Origin: Strigops habroptila | Taxonomy: Eukaryota > Chordata > Aves > Psittaciformes > Psittacidae | Reading direction: 5' to 3' | NCBI RefSeq assembly: GCF_004027225.2 | Contig: NC_044288.2 | Location: forward strand, 7,057,719 to 7,121,718 | DNA: 64,000 nucleotides | Shown: in pieces, positions 12,601 through 24,335 of the stretch | How positions within the stretch are numbered: the first letter of the stretch is position 1 | Layout: every line of letters starts with the position of its first letter | Notes under the pieces: model-generated | Told to the model about the DNA's origin: nothing | The model's database searches: none | Seen by the model: only the letters and a program-made list of their open reading frames with translations | Made by a program: the position numbers and the translations under genes

Positions 12601-15269
12601 TGCTTACCAGGGCCAGAAGCCAAGAAACCTGACCGACCTGTACGGGGAGTGTTCACAGATATGCCAGGATACAAGTTTTCCTCCTAATGGAAAACTGCAA
12701 AAGTTCTTCTCCACCTCAGCCATAAAAATCAAGGGGTAATGGAAGGCTGACTACCTGCACCAAGAAGGTAAGATGCAATTTCTGGCCTCATAACAGAGAA
12801 TTATTCACTCTAGTAAAATAAACTGATTATATCTGACACACTGTAATGATTCGGAAGTACTGCCTGGAAAAATACAGCCTCCAAGCTTCGTGTGAGCACA
12901 CACCTACTGAAACAACCTCCCCATAACCACCGAGCAACACCAGACCATACAGTCAGACAGTCACTGCATAATGGTAGCTGTGAGCAGCAGTTATGGAATT
13001 CCACCTGCTGAAGAGGGGAGCCACCAGCAGCCAGGCTCCATTTGGAGATGAGCAGTGATGAGGCTGTCAATCAATATCCTGCCACAGCCTGTATCAACAT
13101 GTCAGTAAGTCTCAAAAGGTGGCACTTTCTGAAGAATGGACTTTTATCTGCACCCCAAGAAGGTCAACAGTAAAGCCAAGCAGTGCTGAAAAGGAGCGAG
13201 TTGTATGAACCACAAGGCTGAACACTGGGTTAGTATTGAACAAGTCACTAAAAGGCAATCAAAATATCTCAACAAACCCAGCAATCCAGGAATAGGCATT
13301 TCTACTCCAACTAAAGAGCTCTGGCAATAGTAATAAACAAGCAAGTACCTTTTACAAAAGTACAGTGAGCTTCTCAAAACCAGAGTCAGTTGATGCTGGG
13401 GGTCACACCGCTTTTGGCCAGTCTGAAACGGCCACAAGTGCTTGCCCAAAGCCCGGGGCATCCCCACCACTTCTGGCCATGTGGGTTTCATTTTTAGACA
13501 GTTTTAAAGGCAACTCACTAGAACCTGGATTCCTTCTTTTTCGATGGGAGCTTGATCGTAAGTGGCTTCACAAACTCGCACCAAGGTTCTCACTCCATAC
13601 TTCTTGAGCTCCTTTAGGGAAAAGGAACACAGGTGAGCACATGACACAGGGACCAACCCAAACACTTTCCCAGCAGCTGCAAAGCTAAACAGAGCCAGTG
13701 ATGCCACCACTACTGCACAGCTCCAAGGTGACTACACAGGGAAGGAGCAAAGGCCAGCACAGGAAGGAGGGCTATGGCCTATATGAGGACAAGGGCTGCA
13801 AATGACAGGAATAAATGTGAAACACTCCGAATCCTCCTTCTCCAGGGAAATGCCAAGGTGGGAAAAAAATTGCATATATAAGAGTCAAATTCAAATAACC
13901 ACTTATATTCTCCAAGCAGCTGTTTCTTCTCTTTAAATAGAAGCCTGGAACTGTTTGCTTCGGACAGTGTTGACATTTTGAGGCAGGGAGCAACAGAACA
14001 CACACACCATACTCTAGCCTCCTTGTAATGCACTATAAGTAGCACATTGTGCTAGATAAATAATCAGAAGATCAAACAAAAGCTGTTCCAGTTCACTTTG
14101 AAGGTTCATACGGCAAGCAGAATTTCCTTTCATGCTTGGAATGAATCACTGTAACTTCTAACAATTAGCAATAATATCTATTCCAGAGTCAGGACTCCTG
14201 AAAAAGGAAGACAATCCACATTAATGGGAAAAATATATACACATATAACGACCAAAAGAATGTGGCTTTCAAAATTAACCACTAATATCTGAGCAGATTC
14301 ATGGCGAATGGCCGCTGCTGAAGGATGGAAGTCAATAGCCACAGTCAGACATCAGTATCAGATGACAGGAACTCTCTGGAATGAAACAGACCTGCATACG
14401 CAACATAAAAGTCCTCTAGATAAGAGGGCACGAAGATACAGTGAGTTTGCAGTGACCCAAGACAGAGAAACACACTGTTCTACCACTCCTCTGATGATAC
14501 CATCATCGGCTGCTTTTTCAGAAAGCTGAATGTTAGATTTTGCTGTATTTAAGTTCTGATTGTGTCAGTGACAATGTGACCCACTGCCCATTCTTCCCAG
14601 CACTCAGTCCCAGCAGATGTCATGTCTCACGGACACCTTCTGGCACCCGAAATCTTGGGCAGTTCTGGACCAGGGCAGGTTGGTAACACAGCCTGTGAAC
14701 TATAGCATGGGTTTAAGCATGATGCTTACCCCTAGTCTAAAGGAGAAGAAAGGTCAGAATCCAGTTACAATTCTGTCAACTACTTTAGAAGCCAAAAGAT
14801 GAGCAATAGATTGATATATTGGAAGCACTGCATTATTTAATGAAAGATAACATTTAGAACCACAGAACATGCAGACCTTCAGAAACCAGGCCAAGAACAA
14901 TGGTGAAGGGGGCGTATTCTAAAATTGAAGCTCATTCAGCCTCTTGCAATTAAAGAAATGCAGGACTTTGGAAAAAGCAATCAGCTGATTCTCTTCTCAT
15001 CCTGTCAGGAGAATGTGACCAATATATTAAAGATAAAAACACCTGAAGTTTCGAGTAACATGTAATATACAGCTAAAGCATTGAGCCACAGGTGTGAAGA
15101 GTGACTGCCCAGTGCTTCCACAGAACCATGAGCATGCAAGGAAGAAAGAGGATGCTTTATCTGGTTGCCTTACCTCTATGAACTTGTTGAGGGTTGCGTT
15201 GGTTGGGTTGTGAGTGATCAGGAAGCGCATGTTCTCATAAGTGATTTCCACGGGGGCTGGACGGTTCAT
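6521..15269 (-). CDS. PTP4A2: Protein tyrosine phosphatase type IVA 2 (PRL-2), five coding exons, 167 aa
   Basis: Joined coding exons 15269-15174, 13611-13519, 8778-8648, 7812-7738 and 6629-6521 total 504 nt, giving 167 aa plus stop, the same length as human PTP4A2. The start [16 protein letters not shown] and the lack of an extra N-terminal MAR separate it from PTP4A1. The general-acid loop WPFDD is at residues 65-69 (D69). The signature CVAGLGR holds catalytic C101 and R107. C46, the partner for a redox disulfide with C101, is present. A basic stretch precedes the C-terminal CCVQ box, where C164 is the farnesylation site that takes PRLs to membranes. PRLs also bind CNNM magnesium transporters (family knowledge). 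Relative to my recollection of human, most changes are conservative; R40 replaces a threonine. All introns are GT-AG. The promoter is inferred to be the CpG island at 23.6-25.1 kb. Confidence 0.97.
6630..7737 (-). other. PTP4A2 intron 5
   Basis: GT-AG intron of about 1.1 kb. It contains a simple-sequence block at 7481-7550 and nothing else recognisable. Confidence 0.9.
7481..7550. repeat. Compound microsatellite (AT)n/(ATA)n/(GA)n
   Basis: An AT run passes into ATA repeats, then GAGAGGGAGAGAG, ATAATAATAAC and a second GAGAGGGAGAGAG. The two-fold arrangement suggests a local duplication of a 30-40 bp unit. It lies within a PTP4A2 intron. Confidence 0.9.
7738..7812 (-). CDS. PTP4A2: PTP4A2 coding exon 4
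   Basis: 75 nt encoding the helix after the signature motif ([19 protein letters not shown]). The acceptor TTTAG and donor GTAAGT are good, and both ends split codons in the phases its neighbours require. Confidence 0.96.
7813..8647 (-). other. PTP4A2 intron 4
   Basis: Intron of about 0.8 kb with donor GTTGGT (weaker than consensus) and acceptor TTTAG. No other feature is visible. Confidence 0.88.
8648..8778 (-). CDS. PTP4A2: PTP4A2 coding exon 3 (catalytic core)
   Basis: 131 nt, from the acceptor TTCAAAG to the donor GTTGGT. It carries both catalytic elements: the WPFDD loop and the HCVAGLGR signature with nucleophile C101. The donor splits the codon of signature arginine R107. Confidence 0.97.
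10265..10378. repeat. 114-bp direct repeat, copy 1
   Basis: Matches 12374-12487 at every position except one (10282 T against 12391 C). The match stops sharply at both ends. No simple sequence, CR1 end or target-site duplication is visible. Confidence 0.95.
12374..12487. repeat. 114-bp direct repeat, copy 2
   Basis: Partner of 10265-10378 at an offset of 2,109 bp in the same orientation and the same intron. With a single mismatch the duplication is recent, or the copies are still exchanging sequence, or the element is a low-copy repeat. Confidence 0.95.
13519..13611 (-). CDS. PTP4A2: PTP4A2 coding exon 2
   Basis: 93 nt in phase 0-0, encoding residues 33-63 from ELKKYG to GIQVL. It contains C46. 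Because its length is a multiple of three, skipping it would keep the frame but remove a core strand and C46. Acceptor CTAAAG, donor GTGAGT. Confidence 0.96.
13612..15173 (-). other. PTP4A2 intron 2
   Basis: GT-AG intron of 1.6 kb (donor GTAAGG). No coding or repeat feature recognised. Confidence 0.9.
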
Positions 15270-15277
15270 AATGGCAA
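15174..15277 (-). CDS. PTP4A2: PTP4A2 first coding exon with start codon
   Basis: The acceptor CACTTAAG gives eight 5'UTR bases, then ATG at 15269-15267. The exon encodes residues 1-32 ([16 protein letters not shown] through NKFIE) and ends at the donor GTAAGG. An acceptor so close to the ATG means almost the whole 5'UTR comes from an upstream exon. Confidence 0.95.
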
Positions 15278-18200
15278 CTTAAGTGTGTAAGGGGATAAAA
15301 GATTGAGGAAAATAACAACCAAAAACAAAAATAAAAATCAATAACCTTGGAAAGGTTTCACAGCAGAAAACATTAAAGAGACCACTAAAATGCCTTGGAC
15401 TGATCAGAGCTTGCTTCAACGTGTTTGTTCCTTAAAGAATTTGCTGCTAGGAAAGCTGGTTTGCTTCAGAATCCACTTGAAATCAACTTCAGCCCCAATT
15501 GCTGCAGGTGGTATCCTTCAGACTCCAAAAACTCTGACTACACGCAAGACTAGGCAGCCTGTTCTACATTTAGGCACTGGTGAGGCAAAAAAGTAAGGGC
15601 AGATTTTCTCTCCACTTTGTCTTCTTGACGCTTAGTTTTGCTAGAGTCAGTAAAAGGAAAATGCTTCCAATGTGCAGAAGATATCCCATATATTTGAGTG
15701 TGTCTACTGTGTCCGCAGTCTTCAAGGCAAAGTAATTATGGCACGTGGAAGCCTCTGCACTCAGCTCACTTGTCAGCCAGGATGTTGTGCTGGGCCTGGC
15801 AGAATTCTGCCCTCACGCTCAGAATCGCCATAAATGTGCAGCGTATGCTCCAACAGAACACCTGAGAGAAGAGAAAGATCAGGTAAGAGGATTTGTCGCT
15901 TCTGCTTCCAGAAACACTGAACACTGACCCTCCCAGAGAAACTTGAGTGAGACTAGAGAAGACTATGTTTAAAAAACAAACAAAAACCAATCTTCACTGG
16001 ACTCCTCAAAGTTGCAATCCCAAATATTCTTCGGGCACCAAGACATGGCCTTCTGGTAAGTGCTGCCGGAACCAAGGAACCGGAACCAAGAACAAGGAAA
16101 CCTTTCTGTGCTCTCTGCAGCCCTTCCCTCCCATGCAGGTGCCTTAAAAGAGGAGAAAATAGCACAAAGCCAAGTACACTCTCCAAAGTGGCTGTTGGTA
16201 CAGTCATGCCTGTTTGGCTTAAGGCCAAATATGTTAAAAATACTGTTGGTATGGCTTTTTTTTTTTTTTCTGAGCAAAATAAGCAGCACAAGCAGAAATA
16301 AGAGTGTAACTAAAGTGTCATGTATTTGAGCTTTTGCTAGCAGATAAATTTCACCCACAGTGCTGTATCCACAAACTCTTATAGCAGCAGGGAGATCCTC
16401 TCCAGAAATCAGCCAATTCAACAGCAACCAAATGGCCACTTAACAGCAATAACTCTAAGTTATTCTCAGTCTTATCTGTGTTCACAGACTAGAGCATTAA
16501 GCCCATGGCAGCTTCCAGTCCTAACACACAGGCTTCGAAATACAGATGTTTCAGCAATAAAAGATGGAACCATGTAATTCAACCATGAAGTTTAGGGGGA
16601 TGAAAATGGAGCTAAAAGAGCTCAGCTCATTTAAGGCTGAAACACAAAATAAGCAACGTGGCTTTTCACTGCATTAAAAAAACCAAAGAGTCACTACTGA
16701 CACTTCAGGGTTTTAAGGAAAAAGTTTTAAATCTGTTGAATCAAATCCAAACTAACAGCCATAAGTCACAAACCTGCAACTCGAGTGGAAAGGTCAATGC
16801 TCAGTGAATGCCATCAGGGAAGCACACACACATGGAAGTTCACCCCCCAAACTTCTGGTGCACTCAACATTTTAATGAGATCCTCACTTGAAAACAGTCA
16901 AATTAAGTCCTACAGAATTACCTTTTTCACTGACATCAAGTCAGAACTCACCTAGGGAACAGCAATTATTTCCTTAAAGAACAGCTCTCAGTGCCAAAAA
17001 AAAAATCCATGAATTAGGTTGCCAGAGGCAAGAGCAGAGATGCTGTCAATGACCTGCCCCGGCCTCAGCACAGCTCGACTGAGTGACTCAAACACACATT
17101 TCAAAAATGAATCCAGGAATATTTCAGCAGTGTCATGACTATAGGATTCACTTTCACTCCAGCTGGAAGAATCCCATCTAAGCACATCACACTCAAGTCC
17201 TTACACATGTCAATTCTTGCACGTTCGTCACACACATACTACCCAATAAAATACCCAATTTGTCTCCTATACAACACCCAGTCTCAAAGGAAAAGGTTTG
17301 TTAAAATCTCTTCCAGTATGCTATAGCTGTAATGCACCAGGAACAGAAGGACCAAAGTCACAGAATCCACATGTGCCCAACGTCTGAAAAACTCGATGCA
17401 AGAAAGTCTTTTTTCAGGGAAACTCTGGCCTGGTTTCCCCCCTTTGAACACAGCCCAGTCATCTGGCACGTCCTGAGAGTGACCCACACACCTATGTTAC
17501 ACAACAGTTCCAAAACTAACTTCTGAGGGCCCAACAAGGTCATTTAAATAAAACCAGTGGTCAACAGATCTTGGCACAGGACATCAGAACTCAGATCCTG
17601 CACACCAGAGGCTTACAGCATTACAAAGTACACTGTCACGAGGGGAAGAGCTGTTGCATCATATTTAAACAAATCCTTTAGACATTCTTCTTTTCAGCAC
17701 CAATAATTTGGTTGGAAGAGCCTCATGCAGTGCTATTTGCCCTGAGTTGTATCAGCCCAGATCATTACGGTTACACTTCTCCTCCCTCAAGCAAATCAAA
17801 GAGGAAATTTCAACCCAATTATTTTAAGTCTTTTGTAAAAATGATTTACCAAATCATTGAGAAAGGACACATGGAGATGCCATGTTCCAGTGAATCCAGC
17901 ATGGCAGGGAAGGCACCAGCTACAGTTCTGCTCTGATCTGCAGCTGCTCATGGTCTGACCTTGGCCAAGCCACTTTCAGTAGCTCAGCTCATCTGCAGAG
18001 CAGGAATGACACCATTTACCTTCCCCAAAGGAGTATGACTGAAGTGTTTAATCAGCTAATAGCTAAGGAGTGATTAAAAATGGAGAGTGCTGTATTTAAG
18101 GCTGAAAAACGATTTCCAGAAGGATAAGAAGTTCATGCAGCACACAAGCCTATTTGTAGAAGTTGGGTTAGTGACACATACATCCCTTCCTCCCTTGACT

Positions 18201-18525
18201 TTTAGCTGCTAACTGTTAAGCTGAAGTTTAAGAAGAAAAAATAGGCTCCTCATTAAGAAAATGAAAACCAGGAAAACCCCTGTTGTCTGCAACTTCTGAT
18301 CTCCCCAAGCAAATACTTTACCATTTCTTCCTCCCTGTGTTAGCAAGCAAATCTGCACTTCAAAAATCCCAAGAGAACAGAGCGCTACCAAACCAACAAC
18401 AGTAACTAACCAGGTCTATGCACAACATAAAACAAGGAATCATTTTTCAGCCAATTAATCTTCAACTTTTTATACTTAGAAAGTGAGATAGTACATGGAG
18501 AGAAACCAAAAGATGACACCATGGC

Positions 18526-18705
18526 TTACGTGGCTGGCTTCAGAAAGGGAGCAGAGGTATCCAACATGTCAACACCATGAATGAGGTGCAAGAGCTTCAT
18601 CAGGATCCGGAGGAGGAGAAAAAGCAGAGGCAGCAGGACAAACAAGCCAAGCAATAGCCATACATGCATCTGAAAAGAACTAAATATGCTTGGGAGCCAG
18701 CTCAT
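18526..18705 (-). CDS. Candidate small membrane-peptide ORF (59 aa) or unannotated exon
   Basis: I do not recognise this protein. The minus strand has a complete ORF from ATG at 18705 to TAA at 18526-18528, with an in-frame stop ten codons upstream. It reads MSWLPSIF, then a leucine-rich hydrophobic run (about residues 14-36, from HVWLLLGLFVLLPLL), then a charged and polar tail ending LKPAT. This would suit a single-pass membrane peptide. Inside it, TTCTTTTCAG just before 18669 resembles a splice acceptor, directly followed by a second ATG, and GTAAGC at 18529-18524 resembles a donor. The 140-nt segment 18530-18669 could therefore be an exon. Joined to PTP4A2 coding exon 1 it would be out of frame with the PTP4A2 start, an overlapping upstream ORF. 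A leucine-rich frame can also arise by chance from a pyrimidine tract. Confidence 0.3.
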   Translation of the reverse strand: MSWLPSIFSSFQMHVWLLLGLFVLLPLLFLLLRILMKLLHLIHGVDMLDTSAPFLKPAT

Positions 18706-20424
18706 GATGCTGTTTAACTTAATTATAGGGAATCATCATCAATGAAGATGTGCATCTATACAACAGAGTTTAGCAAGCTGTGCCAGTGCACCTACAGCCA
18801 GGACTAACAGTGTGCTGAGCTCCCCACCTCATGCTCACACACAGCCACACACACCGAGAGAGCTTGTGAAGCCTAAGGAGGGCAATTTGAGATGAGTGTA
18901 TTTCAAACTACTATGAACATGCAAGAATATGCTTAATACGTGAGCAGGGGGCAGTGTACTAACCAGCATAAATAAATCAGGGCAATTAACTAATTAAGAG
19001 AACAGGTAACTGAATTCTTGACTGGATAGAAGCTTCACCTGAGACTGCCTTAAGTAAAAACCCAGCACACCTCCAGCGCCTGCCGCCTCAGTCATAACAC
19101 TGACGCCTCAATTAGATGCTTCAATAGGGCAAGCTGATCTTCCCTATTGAACCCATGCAAAGCAGGGAGACAGGGCTAATGAAAAACAAGTAATAACATC
19201 ATCAGGAATTCCCAGTTCCACCATCTCCTTCAGAACACACTGGCAGAAGTGCTGCCTTAGCTACACCGAGGCAGCAAAGGGCCTGCAACAGCTGCAGCTT
19301 CCAGAGATTGCAGAACATGGGTACCTGTGGAAAGGTCACTTGGATCACCTTTCAAAACAACCCAGCAACAGGATGTGCAGCACAGCCCGCTAATTTGTCA
19401 GGCTGCAGTGAAAAACACTGCTGTGTTCTGGAAACCAGTATTTTCAAACCATCTCAGCTGATTTTGTTCCTGTAAGTGGGAATCCATGTTCGATGTTAAC
19501 AGAGTCAGGTCATGAGCTGCTTCATTTTCCTCTTCTATAAAACTTCATTCTTGGGGTTTGCATTTCCGCACGTGCAGTCAGTGCCACAGCGCGATGAGGG
19601 TGCTGAGCTGATCCCATAAAAATTCCCACCTATATGAGGCTGCAGCCAGCCAGGCTTTTCCCAACGCTCTGTGTACGTCAGATTTCACCTCCCCTTCCTG
19701 TGCTGCCGCGCCAAGTGACCCACATTCTGTCCATACACCCTTAAAACGTCTTGCTTCATCTGGGTGCTTCTCAAGTGAAAGAATTCACCAAGTCCTCCAA
19801 ACTGAGCCTTAAACAAGCAGAAACACACGTTATCAAGAAGCAAAGCAACCATCTTTTCTAAAATATACTCTGCTAGTACACAGGGGAAAGCAACTCTGGA
19901 ACTAACGTTCTTGGAAGGCGTTCCTGAATGCTCTCCGAAGGAAGCTTGCTCGGAATGACATGTGCCTAGAGAGGGGTGAGGTCAAAACTTGTACTGTCCC
20001 ACCCTCCCCTCCCAGCCTGCGGACAAGCTCCACGGCTGACTCATGCGTTTCCTTTCACACCAACCCTGGCCCAGGCTGTAAAATCCACCCGTAAAAGCCA
20101 CAGCAGCACAGAGAGATCTGCCTTAGCAAGAGAGGGAAAAGAAGTACAGATTAAATAACTCAAAAGTGACACATGAGGAAATGGCAAGAACTGTCAAGTG
20201 TGCTGTGCAAGACTACTCAGGGAGAGAAGAATCCTGCAGTGCAACTCAGTTCTGAGTACTACACAGGAAAGGTTTAGCCGCCATCCCCAAATTTGAGTGA
20301 GGTCAAACCACAACATCCAACACAGGCATCAATGCACAGCGACTGTCACCCTGAGAGCTGGAAGCGATGAGACACGACCAGAGCTTTTTCTGAGAGGCCC
20401 AACAGGCACATGTGCTCTGTGCTT

Positions 20425-20745
20425 CAGAGCTTTTATTTCTGGAGAGGGGCTTCTGACAAGGGCCTGTAGGGACAGGACAAGGGGAATGGCTTTAACCTGC
20501 CAGAGGGGAGATTGAGATGAGCTCTGAGGCAGAAGCTCTTCCCTGTGAGGGTGCTGAGGCGCTGGCACAGGGTGCCCAGAGAAGCTGTGGCTGCCCCATC
20601 CCTGGCAGTGTTCAAGGCCAGGTTGGACACAGGGGCTTGGAGCAACCTGCTCTAGTGGAAGGTGTCCCTGCCCGTGGCAGAGGGTTGGAGCTGGGGGAGC
20701 TTTAAGGTCCCTTCCAACCCAAACCAGGCTGGGATTCTGTGATTT
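20425..20745 (+). mobile_element. CR1 LINE fragment, plus orientation (antisense to PTP4A2)
   Basis: Almost the same sequence as the 1150-1475 copy, ending with the CR1 tail GGGATTCTGTGA. It is 5' truncated and has no coding capacity. It lies in PTP4A2 intron 1. Confidence 0.93.
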
Positions 20746-22959
20746 CTTCCTGCAAAATAGAAGCTGCTTCATCATGAAAAAATCCTGTTTTGACACAGGC
20801 TCTTTTGAACATTTTCCCCACCCACCATCTACTTTCTAAAAACCCTTCAGAAGACACATTTGAATGCTATTTACATACCATGCCCCAAAAAGTTTAAAGT
20901 TACTAAAAGTCTTTGAAAGTCAAAACCAAAAGGCCCTGCTAAGTAAAAGAAACTTAAGCTGTTATCCCATTTTACTCACAGAATTGTATTTCAGTAAAAT
21001 CAAAAATCACTTTAGACAACAGTTCCAGAGGATGAGACACTAGAAACTCATCCCGAAAAGTCAGAATGCTGAGTGCTCCGAGCTGTATCAAGTGCTGGTC
21101 CTTGAAAACACAGCCCTGCGAGGTCAGCAGCTCCCAACAACTCAAACCAAATATTCTCACACTTTAAGATGATGGAGCAAAAAAAAAAAAAAAACAAAAC
21201 ACAACAACCCAGAAAAAAAGCCCTTAACAAGTCAAGCAGGACTTTCACACCACAGCAATGGGGACATTATCCTGTGGAGGTACTGAGCTAAGTTACTCAA
21301 ATCTTACTCATCTCACTCATCTGAATTTGTGTGTGCCTCAGCCAGAAAAATGACTGAGTGGAGAGCTGGCTCCTTCCCCCTGCTCCTGCGGCAGTTAAAT
21401 TCAGCCGGACAACACAATCTGAAGCTTACTGATAAATCTCACTGCACCTCCACAAAGTCTCAATTGTCAAAATCCACAGTCCATTATTTAGAGCAGAGCT
21501 AGATTTCAGTGTAAGAGACAGAAAGGAATTTAACTTTTTAGTACAGACCAGAGAAACAAGAGGCAACAAAAAGGTACACCTAACAGTGACCTGAATAGAG
21601 ACAGCACCACAGTGTCTCACATGTTAGAGCTGAAAAAAGGATCAGGAGATTTAAGACTCCTTTACCCCTTCTGAATTAGCAAAATGAGCCCCAAGATGAA
21701 ACCAAAGCCAACAGCCACTCTAAAGGTATTTTATATTCTCTGATGATAGGCATCAGCCAGATACCGGCCTGAATAGGTGCCTGCCTAACCCAGCATCAAA
21801 AAGGGGAGCAATTTCTAGCCCAGATCCTCAAGCCATTAGGTCTGGTTTTCAGTGTTAGGCATGGCTGGTTTACATCTCCAGCTCTTTACCAGGCAAAGAA
21901 GCTGTCAAACTAATCCAAATGCAACGAACACCCCAGAGCTCCTGTCTGCTAGTTCAGTAATGGTGCATCACTGACAACATGTTTTCTCCTCCAAGGTACT
22001 ATCAAAATACACAACCTACACCATCTACTGACATGATCTCCTTGCACTACAGGATCTCAAGAGCTACGTTATCAGTTGTGGATCCTCCTCCTTCAAGCGA
22101 GGACAGAAATGTGCCCTTCCACAAGCCACAGATCTCCCTCCCAGTCCTCGCCACAGTCAACCAACAGGACACGCCACCACAGGGCAAAGTCCAGCGGCAG
22201 GAGCGAGGCGGGCGGCTATGATCACAGCTCACCTCAGCTCTGCTCCACTAGAGGAAGGACACTTGAGTACAGCTGTGCGCAACAGAACGCTGAGTACTTG
22301 CAGGTAATCAAACCTGAAGTCAATAATCTACATTTATGAGAGAATTACGTAAAAAGATGGCAGCTAGCCCCTGTGCAAGGCCACATACATTCCTGGCTCT
22401 GCAGCCACACGTATGCAGATACCTACTCCTGCCTTAACTCTGACCAGTCTTTTCTTTCCAGCAGTTGAGTTCATTAAATCTAAGTATTTCTACGTGTTGA
22501 GTCATAAGGAGATAGAGGTTTTTGGCTGCTGCTAGTGGTGGGTTTATCTTCTTTTTTTCCTTCTTTAAATACTAACTGCAGTTCTGAGTCAGAACCTGAC
22601 TGGTTCACTTGGGGAGTTTTGAAGTGAGTTTCCATTTATATAGTAGCCTTTAAAAGCCAACTTTCTGCCTTACTCCTCCTCGCACTGAAACCAACGAGCA
22701 CACAGCTGCCCCGAGAGAAAAAGCAGATTGTGACTAATCACACCAAGGAACCACAAGGAACCATCACTGCAGCTGAGCTAAGACCACTTCTACGATCATC
22801 CCCATTCCGTAACACCTCCCAGCCTCCAAATCCCAAACCTCCAGCTCTCAGTAACTAGGGCTCCTCACCCACTAAAGCAGCAAACCCCAGCCATGCCCAG
22901 TAAGCACACTACTGCCTGTCTCAGCCCTTCCTGCAGGTCACTCAGCACCCACAGCAACA

Positions 22960-24060
22960 CCAGCACTGGCTTTAGCTGCTGCCGTGGCCAGGCTTCATCA
23001 GGTCCCCACTTCCAGCCCAGGCAGCTCCAAGTCCCATAGGGCAGCCCTCGGCATTCACAACCCTACCCCCACTCAAACCCCAGGAAAACCACCACATCCT
23101 GGACACCCTTCCTTTCCAGCTCCACATGCCCCCCTCGAGCCTGAGAAAGATTCCCCACACACACACTGCTCCAGCCTTTTCCCTCCAGTTTCCAGCCCAG
23201 ATCCCAGGAAAAAATTCTTTACCCTTTTCAGACCTTCTCCAGGCCTAACCCCTTCCCCCAGAACAACCCACCCATCCTTTCTGTATCCACACATACACGC
23301 AGAGGAAGTAACACCCCCCCCCCCCAACCCAACCCCTTTCCAGGCACAGGCAAGACCCCCCACTCACCCACACCAACACCTTTGCAGCTTCCGTATCCCC
23401 CCACTGCTGCAATCCTACGCCCCCCTAAGCCCAGGCAGAAGGCAAACTCTCTCCCATAGGCCATTTTTTTTGGCTTGACCCCCCCCCAGCCCCACTGTTG
23501 ACGGAGGTCCCACACTAACCAGCCACACAGCCCTGGAGAATGGGTGCTGGAAGTTAACCCCGTCCCACCAACGAGAGAGGACCTCCCCAAACCAGGTGGG
23601 ACACCTCACAAAGCACCCAACGCTGCAGGCAGTTTTAGACCAGCCTTACCGGCCATGGGGGTCCCTCACACCAGCCCAACCCCACAGGCAGATAGGGAAC
23701 CCCCCAGCACCAGCCGCGAAGCACAGGAGAGACCCCAAAGGCTAACGAGGTGCCCCCAAGCCTGCCCAAGGCACCTCCTAACGCCCGGAAGGGTTCCCCA
23801 AACAGGCCTCACAGGTCAGGAAACTCCCCCAAGACCAGGATGGGCTCCCCCAAGCCAGCCTCGCGGAGCAGGCGGGAGCCCTGGGCACAAAAGGCGCTTT
23901 CAAACCGTCCGCAGGAGCCGAAGGAGACTCCTCAGGCCAGGGAACCCCCCCAGACCCGCCCCGCAGGCCGCGGGATCCCCTCAAAACCTCATAAGCAGCC
24001 TGAGGGGAACACCCCATCGGCCGCCCCAGAGCCACTATCCCCGGGACCGGGGCTCCAGCC
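22960..24060. repeat. C-rich degenerate repeat tract next to the PTP4A2 island
   Basis: Purine-poor plus strand with recurring blocks such as AGGGAACCCCCC and GGAAACTCCCCCAAGACCAGG at irregular 60-120 bp spacing, and a 13-C run near 23321. It looks like a decayed minisatellite. It creates long open frames on both strands that do not look like proteins. Confidence 0.5.
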
Positions 24061-24335
24061 CGCCGCGAGCCCTCTGCTCACCCGAAGCCCCCCCAGCTCC
24101 TACCCGCCGCGGCCCCTCACCCTGGGCATTGAGCGCGTCAGCGTTCTTCCGAGCGGGCCCGGCGCCTCCCAAGCACCGGGCCGAGGGCCGGTAAGGAGCG
24201 GAGGGGACGGAGGGAGCCCGGTAGCGGCGGGGCTGGGGCTGTGCTGGACCCGGTCCGGCCCGGAGACACCAGAGAGCCCGCGCGCCGCCACACGGCTCCC
24301 CGCGCACAGGCCGCTCCCTCCCCGCCCGCGCCCCG

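Larger units (their letters stand above)
8779..13518 (-). other. PTP4A2 intron 3
   Basis: A 4.7 kb intron. It contains the two copies of a 114-bp near-identical direct repeat (10265-10378 and 12374-12487). Open frames in it (for example 9265-9813 on plus) have no family resemblance. Confidence 0.9.
15278..24120 (-). other. PTP4A2 intron 1 (5'UTR intron; 5' end inferred)
   Basis: About 8.8 kb between the first coding exon and the most likely noncoding exon in the CpG island. It holds one antisense CR1 (20425-20745), the small hydrophobic ORF at 18526-18705, and a C- and A-rich stretch at 22.9-23.6 kb with degenerate repeats. The upstream boundary depends on the inferred donor at 24120. Confidence 0.6.
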
